Shown in pieces: positions 37,800 to 45,758 of a stretch of 64,000 nt of DNA. A program made the position numbers and the translations under genes. The stretch comes from Parabacteroides distasonis (GTDB taxonomy: Bacteria > Bacteroidota > Bacteroidia > Bacteroidales > Tannerellaceae): contig SUXM01000008.1 of NCBI GenBank assembly GCA_015060925.1, positions 1-64,000 on the forward strand. Direction: 5' to 3'. Position 1 is the first letter of the stretch. Each line of letters starts with the position of its first letter. The notes beneath the pieces were generated by a model. The model was not told where the DNA came from and searched no databases. It saw nothing but the letters and a program-made list of their open reading frames with translations.

Positions 37800-39245
37800 T
37801 TATTCTCCATCATATACAGCTCTTATATAACGACCTTGATATGGGACAGCACCCTGTACAATTTCTGTATAATCAAAATTTAACAAAAAATAATAGGGCG
37901 CAATGAATTCACTATCATCTGTAAGAGAAGGGCCGCTATATGTAAAATCAGTACTTGTCCAATATGTGTAAAATGAATATGTTGCTGGGACATAGATTTT
38001 ATTATCATTTTTATTGCTCTTAAAAACATAATAAAAACTACTACCATCTATTTCGTATGAGGTTGCAGTACAATTACTTTTAAGCTCTTCCCATTCAGCT
38101 TTAGTCGGCATTCTCCAACCTTCTCCTAAAATCGCTGTTGCTGCATCATATTCAGTACCACTAATATCATCTCCTAAATCTTGATATGTACTATTTGTAA
38201 CATCATAAAACACATAATCTTCTTTTGTATTATTACCTTGTGCGGGTGAAGTTTCACCCCATTTATATAAGTTTCCTCTTGCTAATTCTGTTTTTGCTCC
38301 CAAATTACAAAATGCCCATTTTACACTGAGTCCTAAATCTACTGCTGTCATTTTAAAAACGTCCTCCTCAGCATCACCTGTTGCTTCTTCATCAGTCCAA
38401 TCTGTAATATTATCAGATTCTACGTCTATCTCAACTTTACTTTCCTTAACATTCAACGTATAACTATAGGAATAACCAGACTTGAATTCTTTCTTTGCAG
38501 ACAATGTGTAATAGAAGTTCTTGTTGTTATATATCACTTTAATGAATTTAGTTCCACTTGCCAATTCTTGAGGTACAACAATGGCAGAAGATGTATATGC
38601 AGAAGTTGTAGTTACTCCAGCCTTAATTTCAACGACATTAGCTGTTGTCGCTGATAGAGTTCCATCTGCTGGATTAAAATTTGTAGTTATGTTTGTTCCA
38701 CAAATAGATATGGTTGCATTACTCAAATCTGCAATATCTTCACTAGTTAAAGTAACGTTTATCTTAGCTAACTTATGTTTGAAGACCAAAGGTATAGCAT
38801 TTTCAGTCTTTGAAGAAGACGCAGTAGCCCAAAGTAAATCACTATTCAAATAATTCTCATCAGTACTTTGGTCTGTACTTACAGAGAAAGTATGACTTGT
38901 ACTAGTCCATGATGAATTATAAGGATGGTAAGCAGTAATGGTGGTTTCACTATCTCCATAATAGATAGGATTACCAGTATTTGTCAATGCTCCACTTTCT
39001 CCGGCAGTCCAAGCCACATTGTTATGTTCACTCTTGGCTCCTGTAATAGTTACACCTACTTGTTGACCTGTTACAATTTGGGTAGCCTGTAAGTTTTGAT
39101 TGGTTGCACGTGTTACAGGATTGATGCTACTTGTTAATCTGATTTCACTATTATTACCAATTAGTTCATCAGTAATGTTTTCACAAGCTGTAAAACTTGC
39201 GACTGTAGCCACAAATGCTAATTTGAATAAATCCTTTATTTTCAT
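37800..39245 (-). CDS. Fimbrillin-family lipoprotein with C-terminal Fib_succ_major-type domain
   Basis: 481 residues. The lipobox ASFTAC puts the acylated Cys at 21, followed by acidic residues (CENITDE) as in Bacteroidetes surface-lipoprotein export signals. The N-terminal half is fimbrillin-like (VTRATNQNLQATQIVTGQQVGV, YGDSETTITAYHPY, FKHKLAKINVTLTS). The C-terminus (VDLGLSVKWAFCNLGAKTELA, WGETSPA, EGWRMPTKAEWEEL) is the Fibrobacter-succinogenes-major-paralogue type. By family it is a surface adhesin or fimbrial tip protein. It starts 53 bp after its paralogue and shares its first about 110 residues with it. Confidence 0.88.
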   Translation of the reverse strand: MKIKDLFKLAFVATVASFTACENITDELIGNNSEIRLTSSINPVTRATNQNLQATQIVTGQQVGVTITGAKSEHNNVAWTAGESGALTNTGNPIYYGDSETTITAYHPYNSSWTSTSHTFSVSTDQSTDENYLNSDLLWATASSSKTENAIPLVFKHKLAKINVTLTSEDIADLSNATISICGTNITTNFNPADGTLSATTANVVEIKAGVTTTSAYTSSAIVVPQELASGTKFIKVIYNNKNFYYTLSAKKEFKSGYSYSYTLNVKESKVEIDVESDNITDWTDEEATGDAEEDVFKMTAVDLGLSVKWAFCNLGAKTELARGNLYKWGETSPAQGNNTKEDYVFYDVTNSTYQDLGDDISGTEYDAATAILGEGWRMPTKAEWEELKSNCTATSYEIDGSSFYYVFKSNKNDNKIYVPATYSFYTYWTSTDFTYSGPSLTDDSEFIAPYYFLLNFDYTEIVQGAVPYQGRYIRAVYDGE

Positions 39246-39298
39246 TTGAATTAAGTTTTTATATTAACTGATTTCTAAAAAGAAAATAGTTAGTTTTT

Positions 39299-41290
39299 TT
39301 ATTCTTCTACAATGTTTGTAAAATCTTTCCAATAATCAGCAGTTTCATAAACTGATTTATATCCTTCTGGTACATAAAGAGTGCATGAAGATTCATTATT
39401 AAAGGCAAAACTATTTATTGTTGGAGGAGTAGTAGCTTTACAATGAATTTCTGTCAAATTTTCACAAAAACAGAAAGCATAAGTACCAATAGAAGTTACA
39501 CTATTTGGGATAGTAACAGATGTTAAACCTGTACACTCCATGAAAGCATTATCTCCAATATTAGTTACACTATTTGGGATAGTAACAGATGTTAAACTAA
39601 CACAACTCACAAAAGCATAATCTCCAATACTAGTTACACTATTTGGGATAGTAATAGAAGTTAAATTTCTACAACTACTGAAAGCAGATTCTTCAATAGA
39701 AGTTACACTATTTGGGATAGTAACAGATGTTAAACTTGAACAACCAAAAAAAGCATTATTTCCAATAGAAGTTACACTATTTGGAATAGTAGTGCTATTA
39801 CAACATACTTTTAATGTATTTGTATAAGTTTCAATAATAGCATTACAATTATCTCTAGAATCATAAACAGTATTCCCTTTTTCTACAACAATAGATGTTA
39901 AGCTTGAACAACCAAAAAAAGCATTATTTCCAATAGAAGTTACACTATTTGGGATAGTAATAGAAGTTAAATTTCCACAACCACCGAAAGTATAATCTCC
40001 AATACTAGTTACACTATTTGGGATAGTAATAGAAGTTAAATTTTTACAACTGTTAAATGCTCTTTCTGCAATTTTCGTTATATTGTTCGGCATTTTAATA
40101 ATTTGTAAGTTCCTAAAATCTGAAAACATTGCTTCTCCAATAATATTATCTTGAGTATAACTGTCGTAATTATTATTAGGATAATAATTACTGCCACCTT
40201 TAACAATTGAAACATTACTAAGGTCTAACATTGTTATTTTACCTTTAATCTTATCTATACCTGCCATGATATCACGAAGAAAGGCTATATCTGTACCATT
40301 TAGTGGTCCAGATATTGTTAATGAGGTAATATTATATTTTTCTTCATCAGAAATTAAAGTAGATAATGTTCCTGCTGTTTCTACTGTTACATTTTTTGCA
40401 ATAACCACTTCTTCTTCAGCATCACCGTCAATATCTTCATTTGTCCAATCTGTAATATTCTCAGAGGTATTAATCAATACTGAGTTCTTTACATTTAAAG
40501 TATAGCTATAAGATTTTCCGGATACTAATTCTTTGTCTACATTTAGAGTATAGTAATAAATTTTATTGTTAAGAACGACTTTGATAAATTGAGTTCCACT
40601 TGCTATAGTTTGAGGGATAACTATAGCAGATGCAGTTTTTTCAGTATCTGTTGTTACACTAGCTTTAATTTCAGTTACATTACTCGTGGCAGAAGATAAC
40701 TCTCCTGTTGAAGGATTGAAGTTAGTAGCAATATTAGTACCACAAATGCTAATAGTTGCTCCACTTAAATCAGTAATATCTGTACTTGTTAAAGTTACAT
40801 TTATCTTTGCCAACTTATGAGTAAATGTTAACGATACAGGGTTTACGGATCTTGAAGCATTTACCGTAGCCCAAAGCAAATCACTATTCAAATAATTCTC
40901 ATCAGTACTTTGGTCTGTACTTACAGAAAAGGTATAAGCCGTGTTTTCATCCCAAGCATCATTGAAAGGATGGTAAGCAGTAATGGTGGTTTCACTATCT
41001 CCATAATAGATAGGATTACCAGTATTTGTCAATGCTCCACTTTCTCCGGCAGTCCAAGCCACATTGTTATGTTCACTCTTGGCTCCTGTAATAGTTACAC
41101 CTACTTGTTGACCTGTTACAATTTGGGTAGCCTGTAAGTTTTGATTGGTTGCACGTGTTACAGGATTGATGCTACTTGTTAATCTGATTTCACAATCATT
41201 ACCAATTAGTTCATCAGTAATGTTTTCACAAGCTGTAAAACTTGCGACTGTAGCCACAAATGCTAATTTGAATAAATCTCTAATCTTCAT
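39299..41290 (-). CDS. Fimbrillin-family lipoprotein with C-terminal BspA-type leucine-rich repeats
   Basis: 663 residues. Residues 1-110 are nearly identical to the downstream paralogue, including the lipobox Cys21 and CENITDE. The fimbrillin half continues to about residue 300 (FTHKLAKINVTLTS). Then come BspA/TpLRR repeats of about 23 residues with the recurring core TIPNSVTSIGDYAF, at least seven between about 410 and 630, ending in an YVPEGYKSVYE cap. BspA repeats mediate binding to host proteins and other bacteria. First gene of a two-gene operon behind a candidate attenuator (41331-41500). Confidence 0.9.
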   Translation of the reverse strand: MKIRDLFKLAFVATVASFTACENITDELIGNDCEIRLTSSINPVTRATNQNLQATQIVTGQQVGVTITGAKSEHNNVAWTAGESGALTNTGNPIYYGDSETTITAYHPFNDAWDENTAYTFSVSTDQSTDENYLNSDLLWATVNASRSVNPVSLTFTHKLAKINVTLTSTDITDLSGATISICGTNIATNFNPSTGELSSATSNVTEIKASVTTDTEKTASAIVIPQTIASGTQFIKVVLNNKIYYYTLNVDKELVSGKSYSYTLNVKNSVLINTSENITDWTNEDIDGDAEEEVVIAKNVTVETAGTLSTLISDEEKYNITSLTISGPLNGTDIAFLRDIMAGIDKIKGKITMLDLSNVSIVKGGSNYYPNNNYDSYTQDNIIGEAMFSDFRNLQIIKMPNNITKIAERAFNSCKNLTSITIPNSVTSIGDYTFGGCGNLTSITIPNSVTSIGNNAFFGCSSLTSIVVEKGNTVYDSRDNCNAIIETYTNTLKVCCNSTTIPNSVTSIGNNAFFGCSSLTSVTIPNSVTSIEESAFSSCRNLTSITIPNSVTSIGDYAFVSCVSLTSVTIPNSVTNIGDNAFMECTGLTSVTIPNSVTSIGTYAFCFCENLTEIHCKATTPPTINSFAFNNESSCTLYVPEGYKSVYETADYWKDFTNIVEE

Positions 41291-41330
41291 AAACTTAGTT
41301 TTATGCCAACTAATTCCCAGAAGAAAGCTG

Positions 41331-41422
41331 ATGAAAAAAGAAGGTGTGGGAACTTTATTGTTTCATCCTTAGATTAGGCCTTCGCATTGCCTTTGGAATG
41401 GATAAAACAATAGCCCACACCT
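41331..41422 (-). promoter_or_regulatory. Attenuator-like hairpin in the fimbrillin leader
   Basis: On the minus strand AGGTGTGGG pairs with CCCACACCT, then ATTGTTTTATCC with GGATGAAACAAT (12 bp, one wobble), with an inner AGGC/GCCT stem. A T-run (CTTTTTTC) follows at once, 40 bases before the fimbrillin ATG: the form of an intrinsic terminator inside a leader. Its apical loop contains CATTCCAAA, complementary over nine bases to the start region of the leader ORF at 41450-41500. Confidence 0.7.
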
Positions 41423-41449
41423 ATATTGACAATATCTAAAAGCCCATAT

Positions 41450-41500
41450 CTAATGAGCAGATATAATCAAATGATGTGGTGCTATTGCCATCATCTTCAT
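41450..41500 (-). CDS. Candidate 16-residue leader peptide upstream of the fimbrillin operon
   Basis: ATG to TAG encoding MKMMAIAPHHLIISAH, lying 27 bases before the attenuator-like hairpin. The stretch has three His codons and several Ile codons. No known leader family is recognised. It is called because of its position and the complementarity of its start region (TTTGGAATG on the transcript) to the hairpin loop; coding by chance at this length is possible. Confidence 0.45.
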   Translation of the reverse strand: MKMMAIAPHHLIISAH

Positions 41501-41997
41501 TCCAAAAATTAAAGTTGCGAAGTTTAATCTAAGAAGATAATTTCAATAACACCTTTTTTCGTTAATATGTAATTCTCCACTACCGCTGTAGTGTAGAATG
41601 AGTGCAAAGTAAGTGAAAAAGGTGTTATAGTTGTATCTTTTTATTCAGTTTTTTATCTAAATGAAATATACTTTATTCTATGACTATTTTTAGTACCGGC
41701 TCTTTAGGGACAAAACTCTCAATTTCTGTAATTGGTATAGCTAATGCAAAAAAACAAATTTTGTCCCTGTGGTAGATTTTTCAAATCTCACCTTATAAGA
41801 TGAAAATTTTCCTATTTTCTACCAACATAGAATTAGAACAAAATCTGCTCTTAATATGTATAATTCTTATTCACCAGAAGTCCAATTCAAAGATGATACA
41901 ATCATGAGTATTTTTTGATGATAGAAGATTAGAAGGTGACAAAATCTGAATTAGCCCCTAATAGAGATTTTTTTCAGAAAAATGTCACCTCATAAAT
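41501..41997. other. Non-coding stretch packed with palindromes
   Basis: No ORF. Four separate inverted repeats: 41545-41628 (ATAACACCTTTTT arms), 41708-41767 (GGGACAAAA arms, 9 bp), 41770-41824 (55-bp family, copy A) and 41934-41990 (AGGTGACA arms, probably the terminator of the recombinase). A segment at 41688-41709 (ATGACTATTTTTAGTAcc...GGCTCTTTA) recurs with small changes at 45314-45342. Confidence 0.7.
41770..41824 (+). repeat. 55-bp palindromic repeat, copy A
   Basis: Starts TGGTAGA, ends TCTACCA, with CCTTATAAGATGAAAATTTT in the middle. Aligns to the reverse complements of copies B (45704-45758) and C (47634-47688), all exactly 55 bp. Confidence 0.85.
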
Positions 41998-42585
41998 TCA
42001 AAAACTTAAACAATCATAAGTTTCAAGTATTTCCTCCTGCCTTAAACCTAAGTATCTTTTAGTAATGCAAACACTACTATGATTAAATAATTCCATGAGC
42101 TTAACTAATGCCAACTCTGCATTTTCATTATTCATATTGTAAACCTGTCTTCCAAATGTCTTACGAAGAGAGTGACAGCTAAAATTCTTTACTTTCAAAC
42201 GATATTTCTTCTTTACTTCTTTCAAGATTACATTGATACGCTGAACGGTAAAGATTGTACCTTTCTGACTTACTAGGATAGGAGCATTTAAACAAATGGG
42301 ATTGATTTGATTGTAACAATCTGATATGTGTTGTTGAAGTTGAGGATTCAAACGAAGTATCCTTTTCTTTCCGGTCTTTTTCTCTATGATTGAAAACTCA
42401 TCTGTATTGAGTATCTGTTTCCACCTTAAAGCAAGTATATCTGAAATTCTCAATCCTGTAAAACAACCTAGTGCTATAAGTAGCGACATTTTATAATTAC
42501 CATCTTTAGCTAATTTACGAATAAGATTCATGGCTTCATCCCATTGTAAAAAATCTGCTGTTGTATTTGAATATTTAAGTGACAT
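41998..42585 (-). CDS. Small tyrosine recombinase (catalytic domain only)
   Basis: 195 residues from the ATG at 42585; an in-frame TTG three codons earlier is less likely. Catalytic residues are visible: Arg in FTGLRISDIL, Lys in KTGKKRILRL, His-x-x-Arg in CHSLRKTFG, His in LFNHSSVCITK and Tyr in RYLGL. There is no N-terminal arm or core-binding domain, unlike the 422-residue integrase of the same element. Short forms like this act as invertases or resolvases in Bacteroidetes. Its nearness to the fimbrillin leader suggests phase control, but I find no clear pair of inversion sites around a promoter. Confidence 0.88.
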   Translation of the reverse strand: MSLKYSNTTADFLQWDEAMNLIRKLAKDGNYKMSLLIALGCFTGLRISDILALRWKQILNTDEFSIIEKKTGKKRILRLNPQLQQHISDCYNQINPICLNAPILVSQKGTIFTVQRINVILKEVKKKYRLKVKNFSCHSLRKTFGRQVYNMNNENAELALVKLMELFNHSSVCITKRYLGLRQEEILETYDCLSF

Positions 42586-42615
42586 AATGTTCAATTTTAT
42601 AGGTGAATAAATAAA

Positions 42616-42675
42616 AGTGAATGTTCTTTTTCATCGTTGACTCATAAGTCATTGATTGCTAAAGAAACATTCACT
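42616..42675 (-). terminator. Hairpin after radC
   Basis: AGTGAATGTT at 42616-42625 faces AACATTCACT at 42666-42675; a perfect 10-bp stem around a 40-base interior, 20 bases past the radC stop. Confidence 0.55.
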
Positions 42676-42694
42676 AATCATCAAAGTGTGTATT

Positions 42695-43141
42695 TTAAAG
42701 AAGTCCTTCTTCCAAAAAGCTGAAATAATTTGTATCAGTTAAGATAACATGGTCAGTAACTGTTATATTAAAAAGTTTGGCAGCTTCCTTTATTCTCTTG
42801 GTTAATTCTTCGTCACATTTACTTGGCTTTAAATTACCACTTGGATGATTGTGTGCCAAAATGATAGCTACAGAATTTGTCAATAAGGCTGCTTGCATTA
42901 CGTTTCTAATATCAACGGTTGTTTCTGAAATTCCACCCTCTGAAATTTGAGTATATCCTAACATTTCACCATTACTATTCATAAACAATATTTTGAAATA
43001 TTCTTTGTAATTGATAGTTCCAGCTCTGTATGTTGGACGTAAAGCATTATAAACATCTGTTGCTGTTCTTATTTTTTGCTTTGTTTGAGAATAAGTTTTG
43101 TAAGACAACTCTACTTCTCCCACTTTATAATCTATGTTCAT
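42695..43141 (-). CDS. radC: RadC-family JAB-domain protein
   Basis: 148 residues. The JAMM metal motif AHNHPSGNLKPSKCDEEL (HxHPSG-x(8)-D pattern) is complete, with a Glu near SEGGISET. The N-terminal HhH part of chromosomal RadC is missing, as in copies carried on mobile elements. Biochemical role is unclear; such proteins accompany integrative elements and have been linked to recombination or anti-defence. It lies between the HTH gene and the small recombinase, each with its own terminator. Confidence 0.92.
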   Translation of the reverse strand: MNIDYKVGEVELSYKTYSQTKQKIRTATDVYNALRPTYRAGTINYKEYFKILFMNSNGEMLGYTQISEGGISETTVDIRNVMQAALLTNSVAIILAHNHPSGNLKPSKCDEELTKRIKEAAKLFNITVTDHVILTDTNYFSFLEEGLL

Positions 43142-43177
43142 TTTGTATTCGTTTAATTAGTTAGAAAATAAAAAAAA

Positions 43178-43202
43178 GGACACCTAACTGAATAGATGTC
43201 CT
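43178..43202 (-). terminator. Terminator after the DUF2442-HTH gene
   Basis: AGGACATCT / AGGTGTCCT arms (minus strand) followed by eight T; 23 bases past the stop. Confidence 0.8.
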
Positions 43203-43225
43203 AATATTGTTAATAATAGTAAGGG

Positions 43226-43642
43226 TTAAACTGCCATTAGTTCCTGTCCTAATAAATGAAGTGCTTCCTTAATCTGCTCTTTCCGTTGTTCACTTGGTCG
43301 TTTCATCCCATAGATGTACTTGGAAAGCAAACTTTTGTGAATTCCAATACTTCTTGCTACTTCCGATACATTCAGTTGTGGGAATCTACGGAAAATCTTC
43401 GCTATCTCATTATCATAGTCTGGCTCTTCCGTATCATGGAAACTACAGATATGAATGTCTTCATCTATTTCTTCCCAACGGATGGAATCTCCAAAACGAC
43501 CAATCTTAAAAGATAAACGTTGTGCTTCTGTTGCATCCTTCAAGGTTGGAAAGGCTTCCAAAGGGCGACTAAGTGTTTGCCCTTCGTCTGTTGTAATCCA
43601 GATTCTGTCTGAATCAAACCAAAGTTTTTCAATCTTAGCCAT
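43226..43642 (-). CDS. DUF2442 plus helix-turn-helix protein, putative antitoxin
   Basis: 138 residues from the ATG at 43642; an in-frame GTG at 43666 would overlap the upstream gene. The N-terminal part (IEKLWFDSDRIWITTDEGQTLSRPLEAFPTL) is DUF2442-like. The C-terminal part (NVSEVARSIGIHKSLLSKYIYGMKRPSEQRKEQI) is an XRE-type DNA-binding domain. DUF2442 is regularly found next to DUF4160, as here, 16 bp downstream of it. The pair is widely predicted to be a type II toxin-antitoxin-like module, with this protein as DNA-binding partner; that role is inferred. Confidence 0.85.
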   Translation of the reverse strand: MAKIEKLWFDSDRIWITTDEGQTLSRPLEAFPTLKDATEAQRLSFKIGRFGDSIRWEEIDEDIHICSFHDTEEPDYDNEIAKIFRRFPQLNVSEVARSIGIHKSLLSKYIYGMKRPSEQRKEQIKEALHLLGQELMAV

Positions 43643-43658
43643 AACTCTTTGTTTTAAA

Positions 43659-43895
43659 TTATTCACCGTGAAATTCTTTCCACTTTTCTATAAATTCTTC
43701 TTTGTATTGTTCTACAATAAACATTGCCCTTTTAATATCTTTGGGCTTGATGCCTCTATTTTCTATCAATTTAATTTCTGGTTCTAATTCTATCTTAGCT
43801 AAACCATCACTATTTTCCAAATGAACATGAATAGGCAAATGTTCATCTGCATAGAAAAAGAAACGTAATCCAAATATTATTAATATTGTTGGCAT
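43659..43895 (-). CDS. DUF4160 protein, partner of the DUF2442-HTH protein
   Basis: 78 residues. MPTILIIFGLRFFFYADEHLPIHVHLE matches the DUF4160 opening (P-x-I, then F-Y-x-x-E-H-x-P-x-H-V-H). The His-rich EHLPIHVH segment could be catalytic or metal-binding. It is the first gene of a two-gene unit with the DUF2442-HTH gene. Putative toxin by association only. Confidence 0.88.
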   Translation of the reverse strand: MPTILIIFGLRFFFYADEHLPIHVHLENSDGLAKIELEPEIKLIENRGIKPKDIKRAMFIVEQYKEEFIEKWKEFHGE

Positions 43896-43966
43896 AGTTA
43901 TTCTTTTTATTAATTACAAATATAGGTCTAAATTTTGAGACCTCAAAACTAATATGGAGTTATTTA

Positions 43967-43996
43967 AATGAGAGGACACCGAAATATCCTCCCATT
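43967..43996 (-). terminator. Hairpin after the 66-residue gene
   Basis: AATG-GAGGA pairs with TCCTC-CATT, each arm with one bulged base, starting 2 bases past the stop codon. Confidence 0.5.
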
Positions 43997-43998
43997 AG

Positions 43999-44199
43999 TT
44001 AATAACTGCGTTCACTTAAAATCTCACAACACATCCATGAGCAACAATTAAGATTGAATCCGTACTTGTCTTCCAAAGTTTCTATGAACTCGCTGAAATC
44101 CTCGTACTTTTCAGATACAATCTTTTCTTCTTCACTCAATCTAATCTTGATTATTTCGCCTACGGAGCAATCAAGTAAAACAATGTAGTTAATATCCAT
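43999..44199 (-). CDS. Small protein, unknown function
   Basis: 66 residues, acidic, ending in a Cys-rich stretch (LNCCSWMCCEILSERSY). It starts MDINYIVLLDCSVGEIIKI and has no signal peptide or membrane helix. It is bracketed by hairpins on both sides and lies between DUF3871 and DUF4160 in the same direction, with codon use like theirs, so it is probably a real gene. Four Cys in seven residues could bind metal; I do not recognise a family. Confidence 0.7.
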   Translation of the reverse strand: MDINYIVLLDCSVGEIIKIRLSEEEKIVSEKYEDFSEFIETLEDKYGFNLNCCSWMCCEILSERSY

Positions 44200-44236
44200 A
44201 TATTTAATAAGTTATAATCGTTGATAAACAAGAATA

Positions 44237-44260
44237 GGACACCTACCGAAGTAAGTGCCC
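44237..44260 (-). terminator. Hairpin after the DUF3871 gene
   Basis: GGGCACTTAC pairs with GTAGGTGTCC (two mismatches) on the minus strand, 18 bases past the stop. Confidence 0.6.
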
Positions 44261-44277
44261 TTCAATCAATAATTCAC

Positions 44278-45267
44278 TTAGCCTAAGAACCAAGCATATT
44301 TATTATCATATCCTTGCATAACGTTATTAAGTCCAACACTGACTTCTGTTGCATTGACACCACGCTGTAGATAGGTATCAATGTAGCTCATCTTATTTGA
44401 TTCAGTCAGTAGATTGTGAAAATCAAATAAAGAAATCGTATTGTCTTTTACTCCAAAGTTCTCATTATGGTAATAGTCACGACAGACATTGTTTATCTGA
44501 CTGTCAGTAATAAGAAGTTTAGGAATTAACCGTTGTTTGGATGTTGGTAATGCTTGATATAACCTCATCCTGCCTACCACCTGTGCAAATTGTGTTTCAG
44601 ATAGGTAAGTATCAGATAAAGATTGTAACAAGTGAATTTCTTTGGCGGGATTAAAGCTCTGGAATAATTCAAGCACGTTTCTGTAAAGTTCACCTATATT
44701 GGTTACTTCCATGTTAAACTTTACTCCATCACCTGTAAGAACTTGATTGGAACATACTCTCACACGCCACCCCACAAACACTGAAAACTTCTCCATGCCC
44801 TTAGTAGCACGATAAAGATTCAAATCTGAATAGTTGCGTACTCCACCCACACACAATTCAAGTTTTTCTCCTTTAATTGTTTCATAAATGGATGGAATGG
44901 TAAAAGCAAATGCAAGTCTTTGATAGAATTGCGTCTTTTCACACTCCAATAATTCAGATGCTTTCTTTCCTAATGCTGATGGAATTCTTCCACGTACAAT
45001 ATGTGAAACTCTAATATCCGGAATATTTATCAGTTCACCTCTGTAGAAGTCTTTGGCAGCTTCATGCACACAGCCTATAAAGTCTTGATGTGCGATTGTT
45101 AAATCTTGATTAGCCCAAGTAGGCACAACACACTTATTGGCAAGTTCTTCGATAGTGATTGTATCTGTATTAGCATCCAAAAAACTAACACTGTCATTAA
45201 CAATTACTGCATCTTCTGCAAACTCACCCAAATTGATTCTTTTTGGTAACATAATTAACTCGTTCAT
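44278..45267 (-). CDS. DUF3871 family protein
   Basis: 329 residues. The sequence (PDIRVSHIVRGRIPSALGKKASELLECEKTQFYQRLAFAF, then LCVGGVRNYSDLNLY and FSVFVGWRVRVCSNQ) matches my memory of DUF3871, a Bacteroidetes family of about this size found on mobile elements. VGWRVRVCSNQ recalls DUF932-type plasmid and phage proteins. No catalytic motif is evident. It lies next to the helicase-like gene behind a 477-bp non-coding stretch that would hold its promoter. Confidence 0.8.
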   Translation of the reverse strand: MNELIMLPKRINLGEFAEDAVIVNDSVSFLDANTDTITIEELANKCVVPTWANQDLTIAHQDFIGCVHEAAKDFYRGELINIPDIRVSHIVRGRIPSALGKKASELLECEKTQFYQRLAFAFTIPSIYETIKGEKLELCVGGVRNYSDLNLYRATKGMEKFSVFVGWRVRVCSNQVLTGDGVKFNMEVTNIGELYRNVLELFQSFNPAKEIHLLQSLSDTYLSETQFAQVVGRMRLYQALPTSKQRLIPKLLITDSQINNVCRDYYHNENFGVKDNTISLFDFHNLLTESNKMSYIDTYLQRGVNATEVSVGLNNVMQGYDNKYAWFLG

Positions 45268-45744
45268 AGTAACTAAAATTTATTGATTGATACTCATTTT
45301 TTATAGACATTTTTTTAATGACTATTTTAGTATTACAGGCTCTTTACATTTGCCTACATTTTTGGAAAAGCATTCTTTTTATATCAATTATGAGGAGGGG
45401 GACTAAAAGGGGTTGTGAGGGAACTTGCTGATCACTCTATAAATTTTCAAGTTCTGATTTTTAACAATACAGCGACCATGAAAAAACTGCAAATTGAAGT
45501 GATCTTGGTTGTATCTGTATGGCGATGAGGCTTCCAAAGTATATGCTATATGACTATCAAAATTGAGAAATCTGAAAATACAAAATCAGCCTGCCGGGGA
45601 GGATATGAAGGTCAACACTTTCTTTTGTCAATTTGATACAATGCCCATGCTTACAACGTAGCACAGGCATCATTATGTCAACTTCTCCGTGAAAATTACC
45701 CGATGGTAGAGATTTCAAAAATTTTCATCTTATAGACCCACGTT
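45268..45744. other. Non-coding stretch upstream of the DUF3871 gene
   Basis: About 477 bases with no convincing ORF. It contains a segment (45314-45342) nearly repeating 41688-41709, a hairpin-prone TGCC...GGCA sequence near 45642-45671, and most of palindrome copy B. More GC-rich than its surroundings around 45590-45690. An origin of replication or transfer could lie here, but nothing proves it. Confidence 0.5.
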
Positions 45745-45758
45745 TCAAAAATCTACCA
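45704..45758 (-). repeat. 55-bp palindromic repeat, copy B
   Basis: TGGTAGA...TCTACCA, opposite orientation to copy A: its reverse complement shares TGGTAGATTTTT and ATAAGATGAAAATTTT with A at the same offsets. It overlaps the last codons of the helicase-like gene. Confidence 0.85.

Noticed and set aside
39480-40060. CRISPR-like regular repeats
   Set aside because: The about 69-base periodicity encodes leucine-rich repeats in frame; it is protein-coding repetition. No CRISPR array was found in the window.
41340-41628. Invertible promoter upstream of the fimbrillin operon
   Set aside because: The inverted repeats enclose hairpin-sized stretches with no promoter box, and the strongest is followed by a T-run, so attenuation fits better.
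45550-45636. 28-codon plus-strand ORF (MTIKIEKSENTKSACRGG...) in the 45.3-45.7 kb stretch
   Set aside because: No promoter, no terminator and no conservation evidence; could be real but cannot be supported.
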